Source of the DNA: Faecalibacterium sp. I3-3-33
Lineage (GTDB): Bacteria; Bacillota; Clostridia; Oscillospirales; Ruminococcaceae
Length of the DNA: 64,000 nt
Direction of reading: 5' to 3'
NCBI RefSeq assembly: GCF_023347295.1
Contig: NZ_CP094469.1
Location: 2,542,001-2,606,000, forward strand
Notes under the pieces: model-generated
What the model was told of the DNA's origin: nothing
The model's input: only the letters and a program-made list of their open reading frames with translations
The model's database searches: none
Shown here: positions 52,432 through 61,071 of the stretch, piece after piece
Numbering within the stretch: the stretch's first letter is position 1
Layout: each line of letters opens with the position of its first letter
Translations under genes and position numbers: made by a program

Positions 52432-54816
52432 ATGGAACACTACGATTGGAACGAGGGCTGGCTGTTCGCCCCCACCTTTGACCCGGCGCTGGTGCGCCCG
52501 GAGTGCCCGGAGCTTTCCCTTACCCCGGTGCGGCTGCCCCACACGGTCAAGCCCCTGCCCTATAACTATTGCAGCGAGAACGACTACCAGCGCCTGTGCG
52601 GCTACCGGCGGGAGTTTTTTGCGCCCAAGGAGTGGCTGGGCCGCACCGTGCTGCTTACCTTTGGGGCGGTGGCGCACGACGCCACCGTGTTCTGCAACGG
52701 GCGACGGGTGTTCCACCATGGCTGCGGCTACACCGCCTTTACGGTGGACCTGACCGGCGCGCTGCGTCTGGGACAGAAAAACGTGGTGGCTGTGCGCTGC
52801 GACAGCCGGGAGGATCTGAACATCCCGCCCTTCGGCGGGCAGCTGGATGCGCTGACCTACGGCGGCATCTACCGCGCCGTCAGTCTGGATATCAAGGAGC
52901 CCGCCTATCTGCGGGACGTGTTTATTGAAGCAAAGGCGGAGGGTGATTTCCGCATCTACACCGCCACCGTGGGCGAGACCATCGGCTGCACCCTACAGGC
53001 CGAGATCCGCAGCCCCGCCGGGAGCCGGGCGGTGTACAGCGGTGAGCTTTCCCTGCCCATCACCGGCACGCTGAACAACGTGCACCCGTGGAGCCTGGAG
53101 CACCCTACCCTGTACACCCTGACCGTGCGGCTCATCCGCCCCGGCACCGGCGGTCTGCCCGACCGGGTGCTGGACGAAAAGACCGTGCGGTTCGGCTTCC
53201 GCACCGTGCAGTTCGTGGCGGGCGGGCTGTACCTGAACGGGCAGCGGGTGGAGTTGCGCGGTCTTGACCGGCACCAGAGTTACCCCTATCAGGGCTACGC
53301 CATGCCGGACAGCATCCAGCGGCTGGACGCTCAGCTGCTGAAAAAGGAGCTGGGCTGCAACGCCGTGCGCACCTGCTATGCGCCCCCCAGCCCGGCGTTT
53401 CTGGACGCCTGCGATGAGCTGGGTCTGCTGGTATTTATCGAGATGCCCGGCTGGCAGCACATCGGTGACGAAGTGTGGCAGGCGCAGGCGCTGCAGAACT
53501 GCCGGGAGATGGTGTGCCAGTACCGCAACCATCCCAGCATCTTTTTGTGGGGTGCCCGCATCTGCGGCAGCCCTGACAACGAAGCTTTTTACAAGCGCAC
53601 CAACGAAGCCATCCACCGACTGGACCCCACCCGCCCCACGGCGGGCACCCGCAGCACCCGCAAAAGCCAACTGCTGGAGGACGTTTACGCCTACAACGAT
53701 TATTCCTACGCCGGGCGCGGCGCGGGCTGCGAGAACCGCGCCGCCGTGACCCCCGACACCCGCAAGGGCTACCTCATCAGCGAATTCGGCGGGCAGAACT
53801 TCCCTGCCAAGCCCTTTGACGACGAACCCCACCGTCTGGTACAGGCGCTGCACCACGCCGCCGTGCTGAACGACAGCATCGCCCAGCCGGGCGTGGCGGG
53901 CAGCTTTGGCTGGTGCATGACCGACTACAACACCCACCGGGAGTTTGGCAGCGGCGACCGCATCTGCTACCACGGTGTGATGGACCTGTTCCGCAACCCG
54001 AAACTCTCCGCCGCCGTCTATGCCAGTCAGAAAACGCCCCGCGCCCCCTCCGACATCGTGCTGGAGGTCTCCTCTGCCATGACGCTGGGCGACCTGCCCG
54101 GCGGCGCAGCCGCCGCCTGCTGGGTGTTCACCAACGCCGAGAGCGTGCGGCTGTACCGCGGCAATGACTTTGTGGCCGAGTTTACCCCCGACCGCCGAGG
54201 ACGCTTTGCCGCCCTGCCCCACCCGCCCATCGAGATCAACGATTTTGTGGGCTCGCTGCTGGAAAAGTACGAGGGCATGGATCACACCACCAGTGCGCAG
54301 GTCGCTGCCATTCTTAACGAGCTGCGGCGGGACGCCATGGTGCTTTCGCCCCTTTCCAAGGCGCGGATGCTCTCGCTGCGGCTGAGCTGGAACGAGCTGC
54401 TGCGAATGTACTACAAATACATCGGTGTGCTGGGCAGCTCCGCGCCGGTGTACCGGTTCGAGGCGGTGTGGCATGGCCGCGCCGTGCGCACTGTGGTGCG
54501 GGAGCCGGTGCAGAGCGTCCGGCTGGAATGCACCGTGCATAACCCCCTGCTGACCGATGGCCCCACATGGGATTGTGCTGCGGTCAGCCTGCGCGCCATC
54601 GACCAGAACGGCAACCTGCTGCCCTACTGCGGCGAGGCCGTCTGCCTGTCCGTGGAGGGGCCGCTGAAAATTCTGGGCCCCAGCGTGGTGCCCCTGCGGG
54701 GCGGCATGGCGGGCACCTACCTTGCCACCACCGGCGAGGCCGGACGCGCCGTGCTGCACTGCCGCATGGAGGGCGCGCTGGACACCGAAGCGGTGCTCAC
54801 TGTGCGCTGCCGGTAA
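52432..54816 (+). CDS. glycoside hydrolase family 2 protein lacking the acid/base glutamate
   Basis: The 794-aa protein has GH2 domain order: jelly roll (RLPHTVKPLPYNYCSEN, YRREFF, GAVAHDATVFCNGRRVFHHGCGYTAFTVDLT), Ig-like domain, TIM barrel (GLDRHQSYPYQGYAMP, VRTCYAPPSPAFLDACDELGLLVFIEMPGW), then C-terminal Ig-like domains. The nucleophile Glu is kept at about residue 451 (LISEFGG). Where relatives read WGVRINES with the acid/base Glu, this reads WGARICGS: Asn-Glu is replaced by Cys378-Gly379. It may be inactive, use another residue, or act on activated glycosides. No signal peptide. It lies between the two LRR genes, on the opposite strand. Confidence 0.9.
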   Translation: MEHYDWNEGWLFAPTFDPALVRPECPELSLTPVRLPHTVKPLPYNYCSENDYQRLCGYRREFFAPKEWLGRTVLLTFGAVAHDATVFCNGRRVFHHGCGYTAFTVDLTGALRLGQKNVVAVRCDSREDLNIPPFGGQLDALTYGGIYRAVSLDIKEPAYLRDVFIEAKAEGDFRIYTATVGETIGCTLQAEIRSPAGSRAVYSGELSLPITGTLNNVHPWSLEHPTLYTLTVRLIRPGTGGLPDRVLDEKTVRFGFRTVQFVAGGLYLNGQRVELRGLDRHQSYPYQGYAMPDSIQRLDAQLLKKELGCNAVRTCYAPPSPAFLDACDELGLLVFIEMPGWQHIGDEVWQAQALQNCREMVCQYRNHPSIFLWGARICGSPDNEAFYKRTNEAIHRLDPTRPTAGTRSTRKSQLLEDVYAYNDYSYAGRGAGCENRAAVTPDTRKGYLISEFGGQNFPAKPFDDEPHRLVQALHHAAVLNDSIAQPGVAGSFGWCMTDYNTHREFGSGDRICYHGVMDLFRNPKLSAAVYASQKTPRAPSDIVLEVSSAMTLGDLPGGAAAACWVFTNAESVRLYRGNDFVAEFTPDRRGRFAALPHPPIEINDFVGSLLEKYEGMDHTTSAQVAAILNELRRDAMVLSPLSKARMLSLRLSWNELLRMYYKYIGVLGSSAPVYRFEAVWHGRAVRTVVREPVQSVRLECTVHNPLLTDGPTWDCAAVSLRAIDQNGNLLPYCGEAVCLSVEGPLKILGPSVVPLRGGMAGTYLATTGEAGRAVLHCRMEGALDTEAVLTVRCR

Positions 54817-54829
54817 TTTTTTGCAACAC

Positions 54830-54880
54830 AAAACCCGGAACCATTTCCCCTTAAAGGGGCAGGATGGTTCCGGGTTTTTA
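54830..54880. terminator. bidirectional terminator between GH2 and LRR protein 2
   Basis: AAAACCCGGAACCAT (54830-54844) pairs perfectly with ATGGTTCCGGGTTTT (54864-54878), with T/A-rich flanks, between convergent genes. Confidence 0.88.
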
Positions 54881-54908
54881 TGTTTTTATCGGTTTCTCAT
54901 TGCCGGGG

Positions 54909-57900
54909 TCAGAATGTCACAGTCAGGTTCTTTGCAGGTGCTTTGAAGGAAGCGGTTTTGTGCATCAGCTGCCCGTTGGCATCCGTATAAGCCGCCGTCA
55001 ATTCATAGCTGCCGCGCTTGACCTTGAGTGCAAACTTACCGTCTGCATCGGTGGTGGTCTGCGCCACGACCTTCCCGTTTTGCAGCAGCGCGATCTTTGC
55101 ACCGGGCAGCGCGGTATGGTCGGCCAGTTCTACCTTGCCCTCTACCTTGACCGGCATCAACGCAATAGCACCAATGCCTGCCGCCACGGTTGCCGCGGCA
55201 CCGATGGCCAGCACAATGCCTGCGCCGCCATCATCGGAGGGGGACTGTCCCGGTTCACCGGGGCTTGGCGGCGTGATATTGCCGCCGCTCGAATAGTTTG
55301 CCGTTATAACGACATTTTCTTTGCCCATCGTGAAGGTCGTGGTGGGAAGGTTCTCGTTTTCCAGCGTGATGCCGCCTGTCACGACCGTCCAGTTCTGGAA
55401 GGTATCCGTCTTTTCTGCGGTGATGGTAACGGTCTCGCCTTCCTTTGCCTTGGCAGGGGATGCCGTACCACCGTTCACCGTAACGGTATAGGTGGTTTCT
55501 TCCGCCTTGTCCTCGCCCTTGACTTCGGTATCATCGGTGTCACCATCATTTTTGTTGATGATGGTCACACTGGTCTTGCCGGTTTCATCCGGCCGGACAT
55601 TGACGGTGCCCTTGCTGGTCTGCTCTGTATCTGCATTCTCGGTGGCATACTTGGCACCGGTCAGGCCGTCACCGGTCAGGTGCAATCCTTCGCTGTCCAG
55701 TTCGGCATGGAGGGTGGTGGTGCCTGTGGTATCCACTGCCCAGCTGTGCCAAGGCCACGAATCGTTGACCGTGTTCTGGGTCATCAGCAGGCTCACCGCA
55801 GTGGGGTCGTCCGCTTTCACATCCACCGTGCGGGCGGATTCATCGTAGGTCAGTTTTACAGGGCCGTCGGAGGAAACATTGAGCAATGTATCATTGAGGA
55901 GAATGCTTGCATCAGAAATGTCCTCACGCGGTGTGAGTTCTAATTCAATTTTATCTCCACTTTGAATAGCAGGGTAGGTGATATTAAGCTTAGAAGCACC
56001 GGCAGTATCTTCTCCCTCGTCATAAAATGTATTGACCAGCGAGTTTTTCTCGGCAATTTGTCCATTTTTAATAACGAAATACAGTTCGTTGTTTACACTC
56101 AGCGAGATATCCGATCCCGGCGCAATGCTTGTATACGAAATGTCATAATTCGTGTAATATTCATGGTCATCCATTCCAAAATAGCTTCTGATGTCTAAGT
56201 TCTTTAAATCGTCTGCTTTGATATAGCTGGTGATATATTTATAATCCCCGTACATTACATGCATATAACCATAGTCATCGCCTTTTTCATCTCCGCCCAT
56301 AGCATACGGCGTTTTAAAAAGGACTAATGTCTGCGGCTCTGTATAATTGGGATCATAAATACTGATTCGGTAATAATCTTCCAGTTCTTCCAATATTTCA
56401 AGAAAAACAACCGCGTGTCCACCATCATTGCTTGCCATTCCAATAAGCACAGGCTGTTTTTTCAAAGCTGCAATCAAATCCGCAAGCGTTTCCTCAAAAT
56501 TATTAAAAGAGTCCGTTCGAGTTTTGGCTTTTTTTAACTGATATGTCGGCAAGTACTGTGCGAGTTGGTAATAGTTAACTAAATCCTGCACATCCGAATT
56601 TTCTTTTGGCGAAGATAGTTCATATACAGTATCTGTAGCTACTGACGGCAGGTTTGAAAGTTTGATCCTATCCGGGTAGGAATAATGAAGCATCACAACT
56701 GTAGACATTCCCCGGCAAGAGCCACCCCACTCGGCAAAGCGATTGCTCGTAATATATTTTTTAGTAGCCGGTGTAAGTCCTTCAATCAATTGATTAAATT
56801 TCTCATTTGAAATTCGGTACGAATAGTTTGTATTTTGTGTTGATTCGCTAAACGGTTTAAGAAGAATCGTCTGATTGACCGCATGTACGAAGCGATCTTC
56901 AAACGAAAAGAAGTATCCTCTATTATTCAAAAAACTCAGATTATCCTTTTTAAACTCAAACTCTTTGCTCGGTTTTTCCTCTGTGCCGGAATAATTATAA
57001 TGAATGGTCGCATTTATAAGCGGATCGTTAGAAATGCTGATGTCGATTTCTTTCCATTTTTCTTCTGAGCCGCCGTAGTAAACATCTGTTAATTGATTGC
57101 ACTGAGCAAACGCAGATTCTCCGATGCTTGTCACATTGTCCGAAAACGTAATATTTGTTATGGAGCTCTTTTCAAATGCATGTTTGCCAATGCTCTCCAC
57201 ACTTTCGGGAAGCGTAATATCTGTCAAACTGCTGCACTCGCAGAACGTATAATCTCCAATGCTTGTTATACCGTCAGGAATCACAATGCTTTCCAGCTTT
57301 TCGCAACCGCGGAAGGCCCACTCGCCAATATATTCTACATTTTCCGGAATCATGATATCCGTCAGGCCACAATAGCTAAACGCGTGTTCCCCAATACTTG
57401 TCACTCCGTCCGGAATCACAATATTCTTCAATGCACGGCAGCCAGAAAATGTACGAGCTGCGATACTTGTCATACCAGATGGAAGCGCAATGTTCTCTAT
57501 TGCATCGCAGTCTTCAAATGCACCATCCCCAATGCTTGTTGCACCTTCCCCAATGCTTGTTGCACTTTCCGGAAGGGTGATATCTACCAATCTTACGCAA
57601 CCCCAGAATGCACCCCTTCCAATATGTGTTACGCCGTCTGGAATTGTAATACGCCGCAGCCTTTTACAGATCGAAAACGCGTTATCTCCAATGGATTCCA
57701 CACCTTCCGGAATTGTAACACCTGTCAAACATTCGCAGTCCCAAAACGCATTTTTTCCGATACTTGTAATACCTTTCTGGATTACAACTTTATTGATATA
57801 ATACATATATTCGTACCAAGGTGCTTTATCGTAAAAACCATAGTCTTCCATTGCACCGGTTCCGCTGATAGTCAGTGTGCTATAGTCAAACTCCCAAGTC

Positions 57901-58067
57901 GCATTTTCTCCGCAAGAACCCGAAAGGCTGTTTTCTTCCTCAATCCCCTGCACCGCAGCCGTTACCGCCTGCCCGATGTCGGACTGGGCAAACGCCGCCA
58001 GCGGCAGCATCTCGCACAGCATCGTCAGTGCCAGCACTGCTGCCAGCAGCCGCATAAGTTTTTTCAT
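54909..58067 (-). CDS. BspA-like leucine-rich repeat surface protein 2 with a cysteine-peptidase-like domain
   Basis: The 1052-aa protein has a signal peptide (MKKLMRLLAAVLALTMLCEM, then LPLAAFAQ) and about 12 LRR_5 repeats over residues ~50-350. The middle domain has a possible papain/C39-like triad: Cys451 in EWGGSCRGMS, His551 in DGGHAVVFLEI and Asp572 in IYDPNYTEP. Beta-rich domains follow, including a bacterial-repeat-type KAKEGETVTITAEKTDTFQNW. A membrane helix lies at about 946-970 and a terminal beta domain matches that of LRR protein 1. The middle part is visibly AT-richer than the two ends, suggesting a mosaic gene. AAGGAGG precedes the ATG. A secreted, membrane-held binding protein or protease is likely. 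Confidence 0.85.
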   Translation of the reverse strand: MKKLMRLLAAVLALTMLCEMLPLAAFAQSDIGQAVTAAVQGIEEENSLSGSCGENATWEFDYSTLTISGTGAMEDYGFYDKAPWYEYMYYINKVVIQKGITSIGKNAFWDCECLTGVTIPEGVESIGDNAFSICKRLRRITIPDGVTHIGRGAFWGCVRLVDITLPESATSIGEGATSIGDGAFEDCDAIENIALPSGMTSIAARTFSGCRALKNIVIPDGVTSIGEHAFSYCGLTDIMIPENVEYIGEWAFRGCEKLESIVIPDGITSIGDYTFCECSSLTDITLPESVESIGKHAFEKSSITNITFSDNVTSIGESAFAQCNQLTDVYYGGSEEKWKEIDISISNDPLINATIHYNYSGTEEKPSKEFEFKKDNLSFLNNRGYFFSFEDRFVHAVNQTILLKPFSESTQNTNYSYRISNEKFNQLIEGLTPATKKYITSNRFAEWGGSCRGMSTVVMLHYSYPDRIKLSNLPSVATDTVYELSSPKENSDVQDLVNYYQLAQYLPTYQLKKAKTRTDSFNNFEETLADLIAALKKQPVLIGMASNDGGHAVVFLEILEELEDYYRISIYDPNYTEPQTLVLFKTPYAMGGDEKGDDYGYMHVMYGDYKYITSYIKADDLKNLDIRSYFGMDDHEYYTNYDISYTSIAPGSDISLSVNNELYFVIKNGQIAEKNSLVNTFYDEGEDTAGASKLNITYPAIQSGDKIELELTPREDISDASILLNDTLLNVSSDGPVKLTYDESARTVDVKADDPTAVSLLMTQNTVNDSWPWHSWAVDTTGTTTLHAELDSEGLHLTGDGLTGAKYATENADTEQTSKGTVNVRPDETGKTSVTIINKNDGDTDDTEVKGEDKAEETTYTVTVNGGTASPAKAKEGETVTITAEKTDTFQNWTVVTGGITLENENLPTTTFTMGKENVVITANYSSGGNITPPSPGEPGQSPSDDGGAGIVLAIGAAATVAAGIGAIALMPVKVEGKVELADHTALPGAKIALLQNGKVVAQTTTDADGKFALKVKRGSYELTAAYTDANGQLMHKTASFKAPAKNLTVTF

Positions 58068-58525
58068 ACACGTTCCTCCTTTTTTATTTCCGAGCGGTCA
58101 TACCAACCACTTTGTTACATTTTACGCCCGCATGCCGCATTTCCGCAACCCTTTCTCCGGCAAATTTCCAGTCATCGGAAGAATTCGTTCACATTGACAG
58201 AATTCAGCGTCTTTTTTGTGCAAATACGCCACACTTCCTCGGCCATATTCGTTTTTGTTCCCCGTTGCCCGCTTTCTCTGTGGAAAAATGGTGCAAACCC
58301 TTCTGTAAGCGCTTTTTTCGTTCACAACTTTGTGGTATTATATTTTCAAATGGTTATTTTTTCCTGAATCCCGGTTGATTTTCGTCCTTTCATGATAGAT
58401 TTGCAGTCTGTTCAAAATTTTATCATGGTTGGCTGATATTCTAGAAGTACAAAGTATTCCGCAGGGCGGCGCTGCTGCCCTGCGTTTCCGTGTGTAAAGC
58501 CCCAGAGAAGAGGATGCGAAAACCT
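58068..58525. other. 458-base regulatory gap upstream of LRR protein 2 and the zinc-ribbon gene
   Basis: Holds the second copy of the 27-nt motif (58311-58337), which includes the perfect palindrome CACAACTTTGTG, and a TATAAT-like box (minus strand, about 58336-58341) beside it. It lies 244 bases from the LRR start, close to the 231-base distance at the first LRR gene. No RNA gene was recognised. Confidence 0.5.
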
Positions 58526-58921
58526 ATGAGAGAAAAATTCCGTCAATTCATGGTTGGCCGCTACGGCACCGATGGCCTGAACCAGTTTTTGAGCATGAGC
58601 TCCATCGTGATGCTGCTGCTGTCGCTGCTTACCCGCGTTTCCCTGTTCACATGGCTGGGCGCGGCGCTGCTGATCTTGTGCTACTACCGCAGCCTGAGCC
58701 GCAACATCTCCAAGCGCACCGAGGAGAACTACCGCTTTTACAGCCTGAAGGACCGGTTCAGCAACAAGTTCCGCAGCCTGAAGGAGCAGTGGGCCAACCG
58801 CAAGCTGTACCACTACTATCGCTGCCCCCAGTGCCGCCAGAAGCTGCGCGTGCCCCGGGGACGCGGGCGCATCCAGATCTCCTGCCCGCGCTGCGGCACC
58901 CAGTTCATCAAAAAGAGCTGA
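58526..58921 (+). CDS. small membrane protein with C-terminal zinc ribbon
   Basis: The 131-aa product has two closely spaced hydrophobic segments (FLSMSSIVMLLLSLLTRV, LFTWLGAALLILCYY), then a basic linker and a C-terminal zinc ribbon CPQCRQKLRVPRGRGRIQIS then CPRC. The ATG at 58526 has GAGG about 12 bases before it; an ATG at 58514 overlaps that GAGG. It lies 6 bases before the DUF5685 gene, with a DnaJ gene further on, so all three may share a job in membrane-linked protein handling. That is inference from context. Confidence 0.82.
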   Translation: MREKFRQFMVGRYGTDGLNQFLSMSSIVMLLLSLLTRVSLFTWLGAALLILCYYRSLSRNISKRTEENYRFYSLKDRFSNKFRSLKEQWANRKLYHYYRCPQCRQKLRVPRGRGRIQISCPRCGTQFIKKS

Positions 58922-58927
58922 GCCGCC

Positions 58928-59773
58928 ATGTTTGGATATGTGATACCGGATCGGGCCAGCCTCAGCCCGGAAGCGCAGAGCCGCTACCGCTCGGCCTACT
59001 GCGGGCTGTGCCGCCGCATCGACGCTTTGCACGGGCTGCGGGGACGGTTCAGCCTGAGCTATGACCTAACCTTTTTGAACATCCTGCTGTGCAGTCTGTA
59101 CGAGGGCGAGACCCCCGCAGACAGCGGCATCAGCCGCTGCCCCATCCACCCGGTACACGGTGTACTTTGGCGCAGCGCCGACCCTACCGACTACTGCGCC
59201 GACCTGAGCGTGGCGCTGCACTACTATAACGCGCAGGACAAATGGCAGGACGACCGCAATCTGCTGGCGCTGGGGTACAGCGCCCTGCTGGACAACAGCA
59301 CCGCCGAAGCCGCTCTGCGCTGGCCGCGCCAGTGCAATGCCATCCGTGCGTGTCTCGCCAAGCTTGCCGAGTACGAGGCAGCCGGCAGCACCGACCTTGA
59401 CGCGGTATCCGGCTGCTTCGGTGCGCTGATGGCGGAACTGTTCGACTACCGGCAGGACCGCTGGGCACCGGAACTGCGCAGCATCGGCTTCCATCTGGGC
59501 AAGTTCATCTACCTGCTGGACGCCTACGACGACCTGCCCCGCGACAAGCGCCGGGGCGCGTACAACCCCCTGCGGGAGCTGAGCACCCGCCCGGACTACG
59601 AGGAAGAGATGCTGGACATCTTTGAGCTGCTGCTGGCACGCTGCGCGCAGAACTTTGAGCGTCTGCCCTGCGTGGAGGACGCAGACCTGCTGCGCAACAT
59701 CCTGTATTCCGGCGTGTGGCTGAAATACAACTGCAAAAACGCAAAACGCACCGGAAAGCCCGATGCGTCTTGA
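58928..59773 (+). CDS. DUF5685 family protein
   Basis: The 281-aa protein matches the DUF5685 family build: MFGYVIPDRASLSPEAQSRYRSAYCGLCRRI with a CxxC motif near the N-terminus, then RFSLSYDLTFLNILL, SVALHYYNAQDKWQDDRN, GFHLGKFIYLLDAYDDLPRD, and CNCKNAK-like cysteines (NCKNAK) at the end. The conserved acidic residues and cysteines suggest metal binding, but no activity is known to me. It is usually next to a DnaJ-domain gene, as here. The start follows the zinc-ribbon stop by 6 bases. Confidence 0.85.
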   Translation: MFGYVIPDRASLSPEAQSRYRSAYCGLCRRIDALHGLRGRFSLSYDLTFLNILLCSLYEGETPADSGISRCPIHPVHGVLWRSADPTDYCADLSVALHYYNAQDKWQDDRNLLALGYSALLDNSTAEAALRWPRQCNAIRACLAKLAEYEAAGSTDLDAVSGCFGALMAELFDYRQDRWAPELRSIGFHLGKFIYLLDAYDDLPRDKRRGAYNPLRELSTRPDYEEEMLDIFELLLARCAQNFERLPCVEDADLLRNILYSGVWLKYNCKNAKRTGKPDAS

Positions 59774-59839
59774 TTTTATGCCGATATTCCGGTAAAATAA
59801 AACGGATGCGGTGCAGCGGTGCTGTACCGTCAGTATAAT
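59770..59839 (+). promoter_or_regulatory. candidate promoters of the DnaJ gene
   Basis: TTGATT (59770-59775) and TAAAAT (59793-59798) are 17 bases apart, overlapping the end of the DUF5685 gene. A second TATAAT lies at 59834-59839, 22 bases before the ATG, without a clear -35. Confidence 0.6.
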
Positions 59840-59860
59840 GAGTGAGGAAGTATACCGAGC

Positions 59861-60613
59861 ATGAGAGATCCCTATGAGGTGCTGGGCGTTCAGCGCGGCG
59901 CAAGCGACGACGAGATCAAAAAAGCATACCGCGCCAAGTGCAAGCGCTGGCACCCGGATTTGAACCCCAACGACCCCACGGCCGAGGAGCACTTCAAAGA
60001 GGTGCAGGCCGCCTATGATGCCATTACCAAGGGCGACACCGGCCCGCAGATGGGCGGCAACCCCTACGGCGGTTACCAGCAGCAGGGCTATAACCGGCAA
60101 GGCTATGGGCAGCAGGGCTACGGCCAGCAGAACTACGGCTACACCGGTTTTGACGGCTTTGACGGGTTTGAGGGCTTCGACCCCTTTGGCTTCGGTTTTG
60201 GCTTTGGCGGCTACCAGCAGGCCGGGCCCAGTGCTTCCGGTACGGATACCCCGGAGATGCAGGCTGCCCGCAACTTTGTGGCCAATGGCCGCTACGCCGA
60301 GGCGCGCCGGGTGCTGGACAGCATGACCGGCCGCAATGCGCGGTGGTATTATCTCTCCTCGCTGGCCAATCAGGGGCTTGGCAAAAGCGTGGACGCTTTG
60401 CAGGACGCCCGCCGCGCCGTGCAGCTGGACCCGAACAACACCGAGTACCAGATGCATCTGCGCCGGATGCAGAACCCCGGCCAGACCTACCGCACCCAGA
60501 CCACCTACGCCCAGCCCGGCGGGCTTTTGCGCTGGTGCTGGAGCATGATCTTGCTGAACCTGCTGTGCAACTGCTGCTGCGGCGGCTGGGGCTTCCGTGG
60601 ATTCAGAATGTGA
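59861..60613 (+). CDS. DnaJ-domain protein with TPR-like middle and cysteine-rich tail
   Basis: The 250-aa protein starts with a J domain: DPYEVLGVQRGASDDEIKKAYR, HPD in WHPDLNPNDP, HFKEVQAAYDAI. A Gly/Gln/Tyr- and Gly/Phe-rich linker follows (residues ~65-125). A helical repeat region comes next (ARNFVANGRYAEARRVLDSM, WYYLSSLANQGLGKSVDALQDARRAVQLDP), then a hydrophobic C-terminus with a Cys cluster (LLNLLCNCCCGGW). It would stimulate a DnaK-type ATPase, perhaps at the membrane. It lacks the DnaJ zinc fingers, so it is not the general DnaJ. Confidence 0.92.
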   Translation: MRDPYEVLGVQRGASDDEIKKAYRAKCKRWHPDLNPNDPTAEEHFKEVQAAYDAITKGDTGPQMGGNPYGGYQQQGYNRQGYGQQGYGQQNYGYTGFDGFDGFEGFDPFGFGFGFGGYQQAGPSASGTDTPEMQAARNFVANGRYAEARRVLDSMTGRNARWYYLSSLANQGLGKSVDALQDARRAVQLDPNNTEYQMHLRRMQNPGQTYRTQTTYAQPGGLLRWCWSMILLNLLCNCCCGGWGFRGFRM

Positions 60614-60622
60614 TGGGAAGAG

Positions 60623-60858
60623 GACGATTTGAAATGGCTTCCGCTATCGGGTTGCGGCACCCAGCATCCGCATCGTGCCTTGGGCGGCACTCGCGTCTTG
60701 CTGGCCGCTGCCCCAACAACTCCTCCCTGTTTCCGCCGCTGGCGGCGGTCGTCGTCGTTGCACTCTAGTCCTATTCAGCGGAAAAATTATTTTAAATTTC
60801 GGGATAGCGGAACGCCTGCGGGCGTTCCGCTATCCCATTTTCACAGGAGGGGTCGTAA
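60623..60858 (+). repeat. two-hairpin TGCG repeat, copy 3 (with a ~125-base insertion in hairpin 1)
   Basis: GACGAT (60623), then ATGGCTTCCGCT, interrupted by GC-rich sequence (about 60646-60769) before TATTCAGCGGAAAAATTATT. Hairpin 2 is a 16-bp perfect stem (60801-60816 with 60821-60836) around TGCG, then TTTTCACAGGAGGGGTCGTA. Confidence 0.85.
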
Positions 60859-60879
60859 AGGGAAACTACCTGTCAACCG

Positions 60880-60998
60880 CTGCATCTCTCCCCGTGAAAA
60901 AGTAAATCGGGAAAATCCGCAGATTTTCCCGATTTACAAATAAAAATAAAATTCCGCTATTGATGCGCAGAGCATCGCGGAGCGCATTCAAAATCGTC
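60880..60998 (-). repeat. two-hairpin TGCG repeat, copy 4 (inverted relative to copy 3)
   Basis: Read on the minus strand: GACGAT (60993-60998), hairpin 1 ATGCGC/GCGCAT (60982-60987 and 60963-60968), then AGCGGAATTTTATTTTTATT. Hairpin 2 is a 16-bp perfect stem (60902-60917 with 60922-60937) around TGCG, then TTTTTCACGGGGAGAG. Copies 3 and 4 face each other and fill the 458-base gap 60614-61071. Confidence 0.85.
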
Positions 60999-61007
60999 CA
61001 CCTTACC

Positions 61008-61045
61008 AAAAAAGGCTGCTGCACGCACGGTGCAGCAGCCTTTTT
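61008..61045 (-). terminator. terminator of the lipoprotein gene
   Basis: GGCTGCTGCAC pairs with GTGCAGCAGCC around a 5-base loop, flanked by A6 and T5, 27 bases past the stop of the lipoprotein gene; it can serve both directions. Confidence 0.88.
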
Positions 61046-61071
61046 CTGTTTGCGGATGTAAGGGGTCGCTC

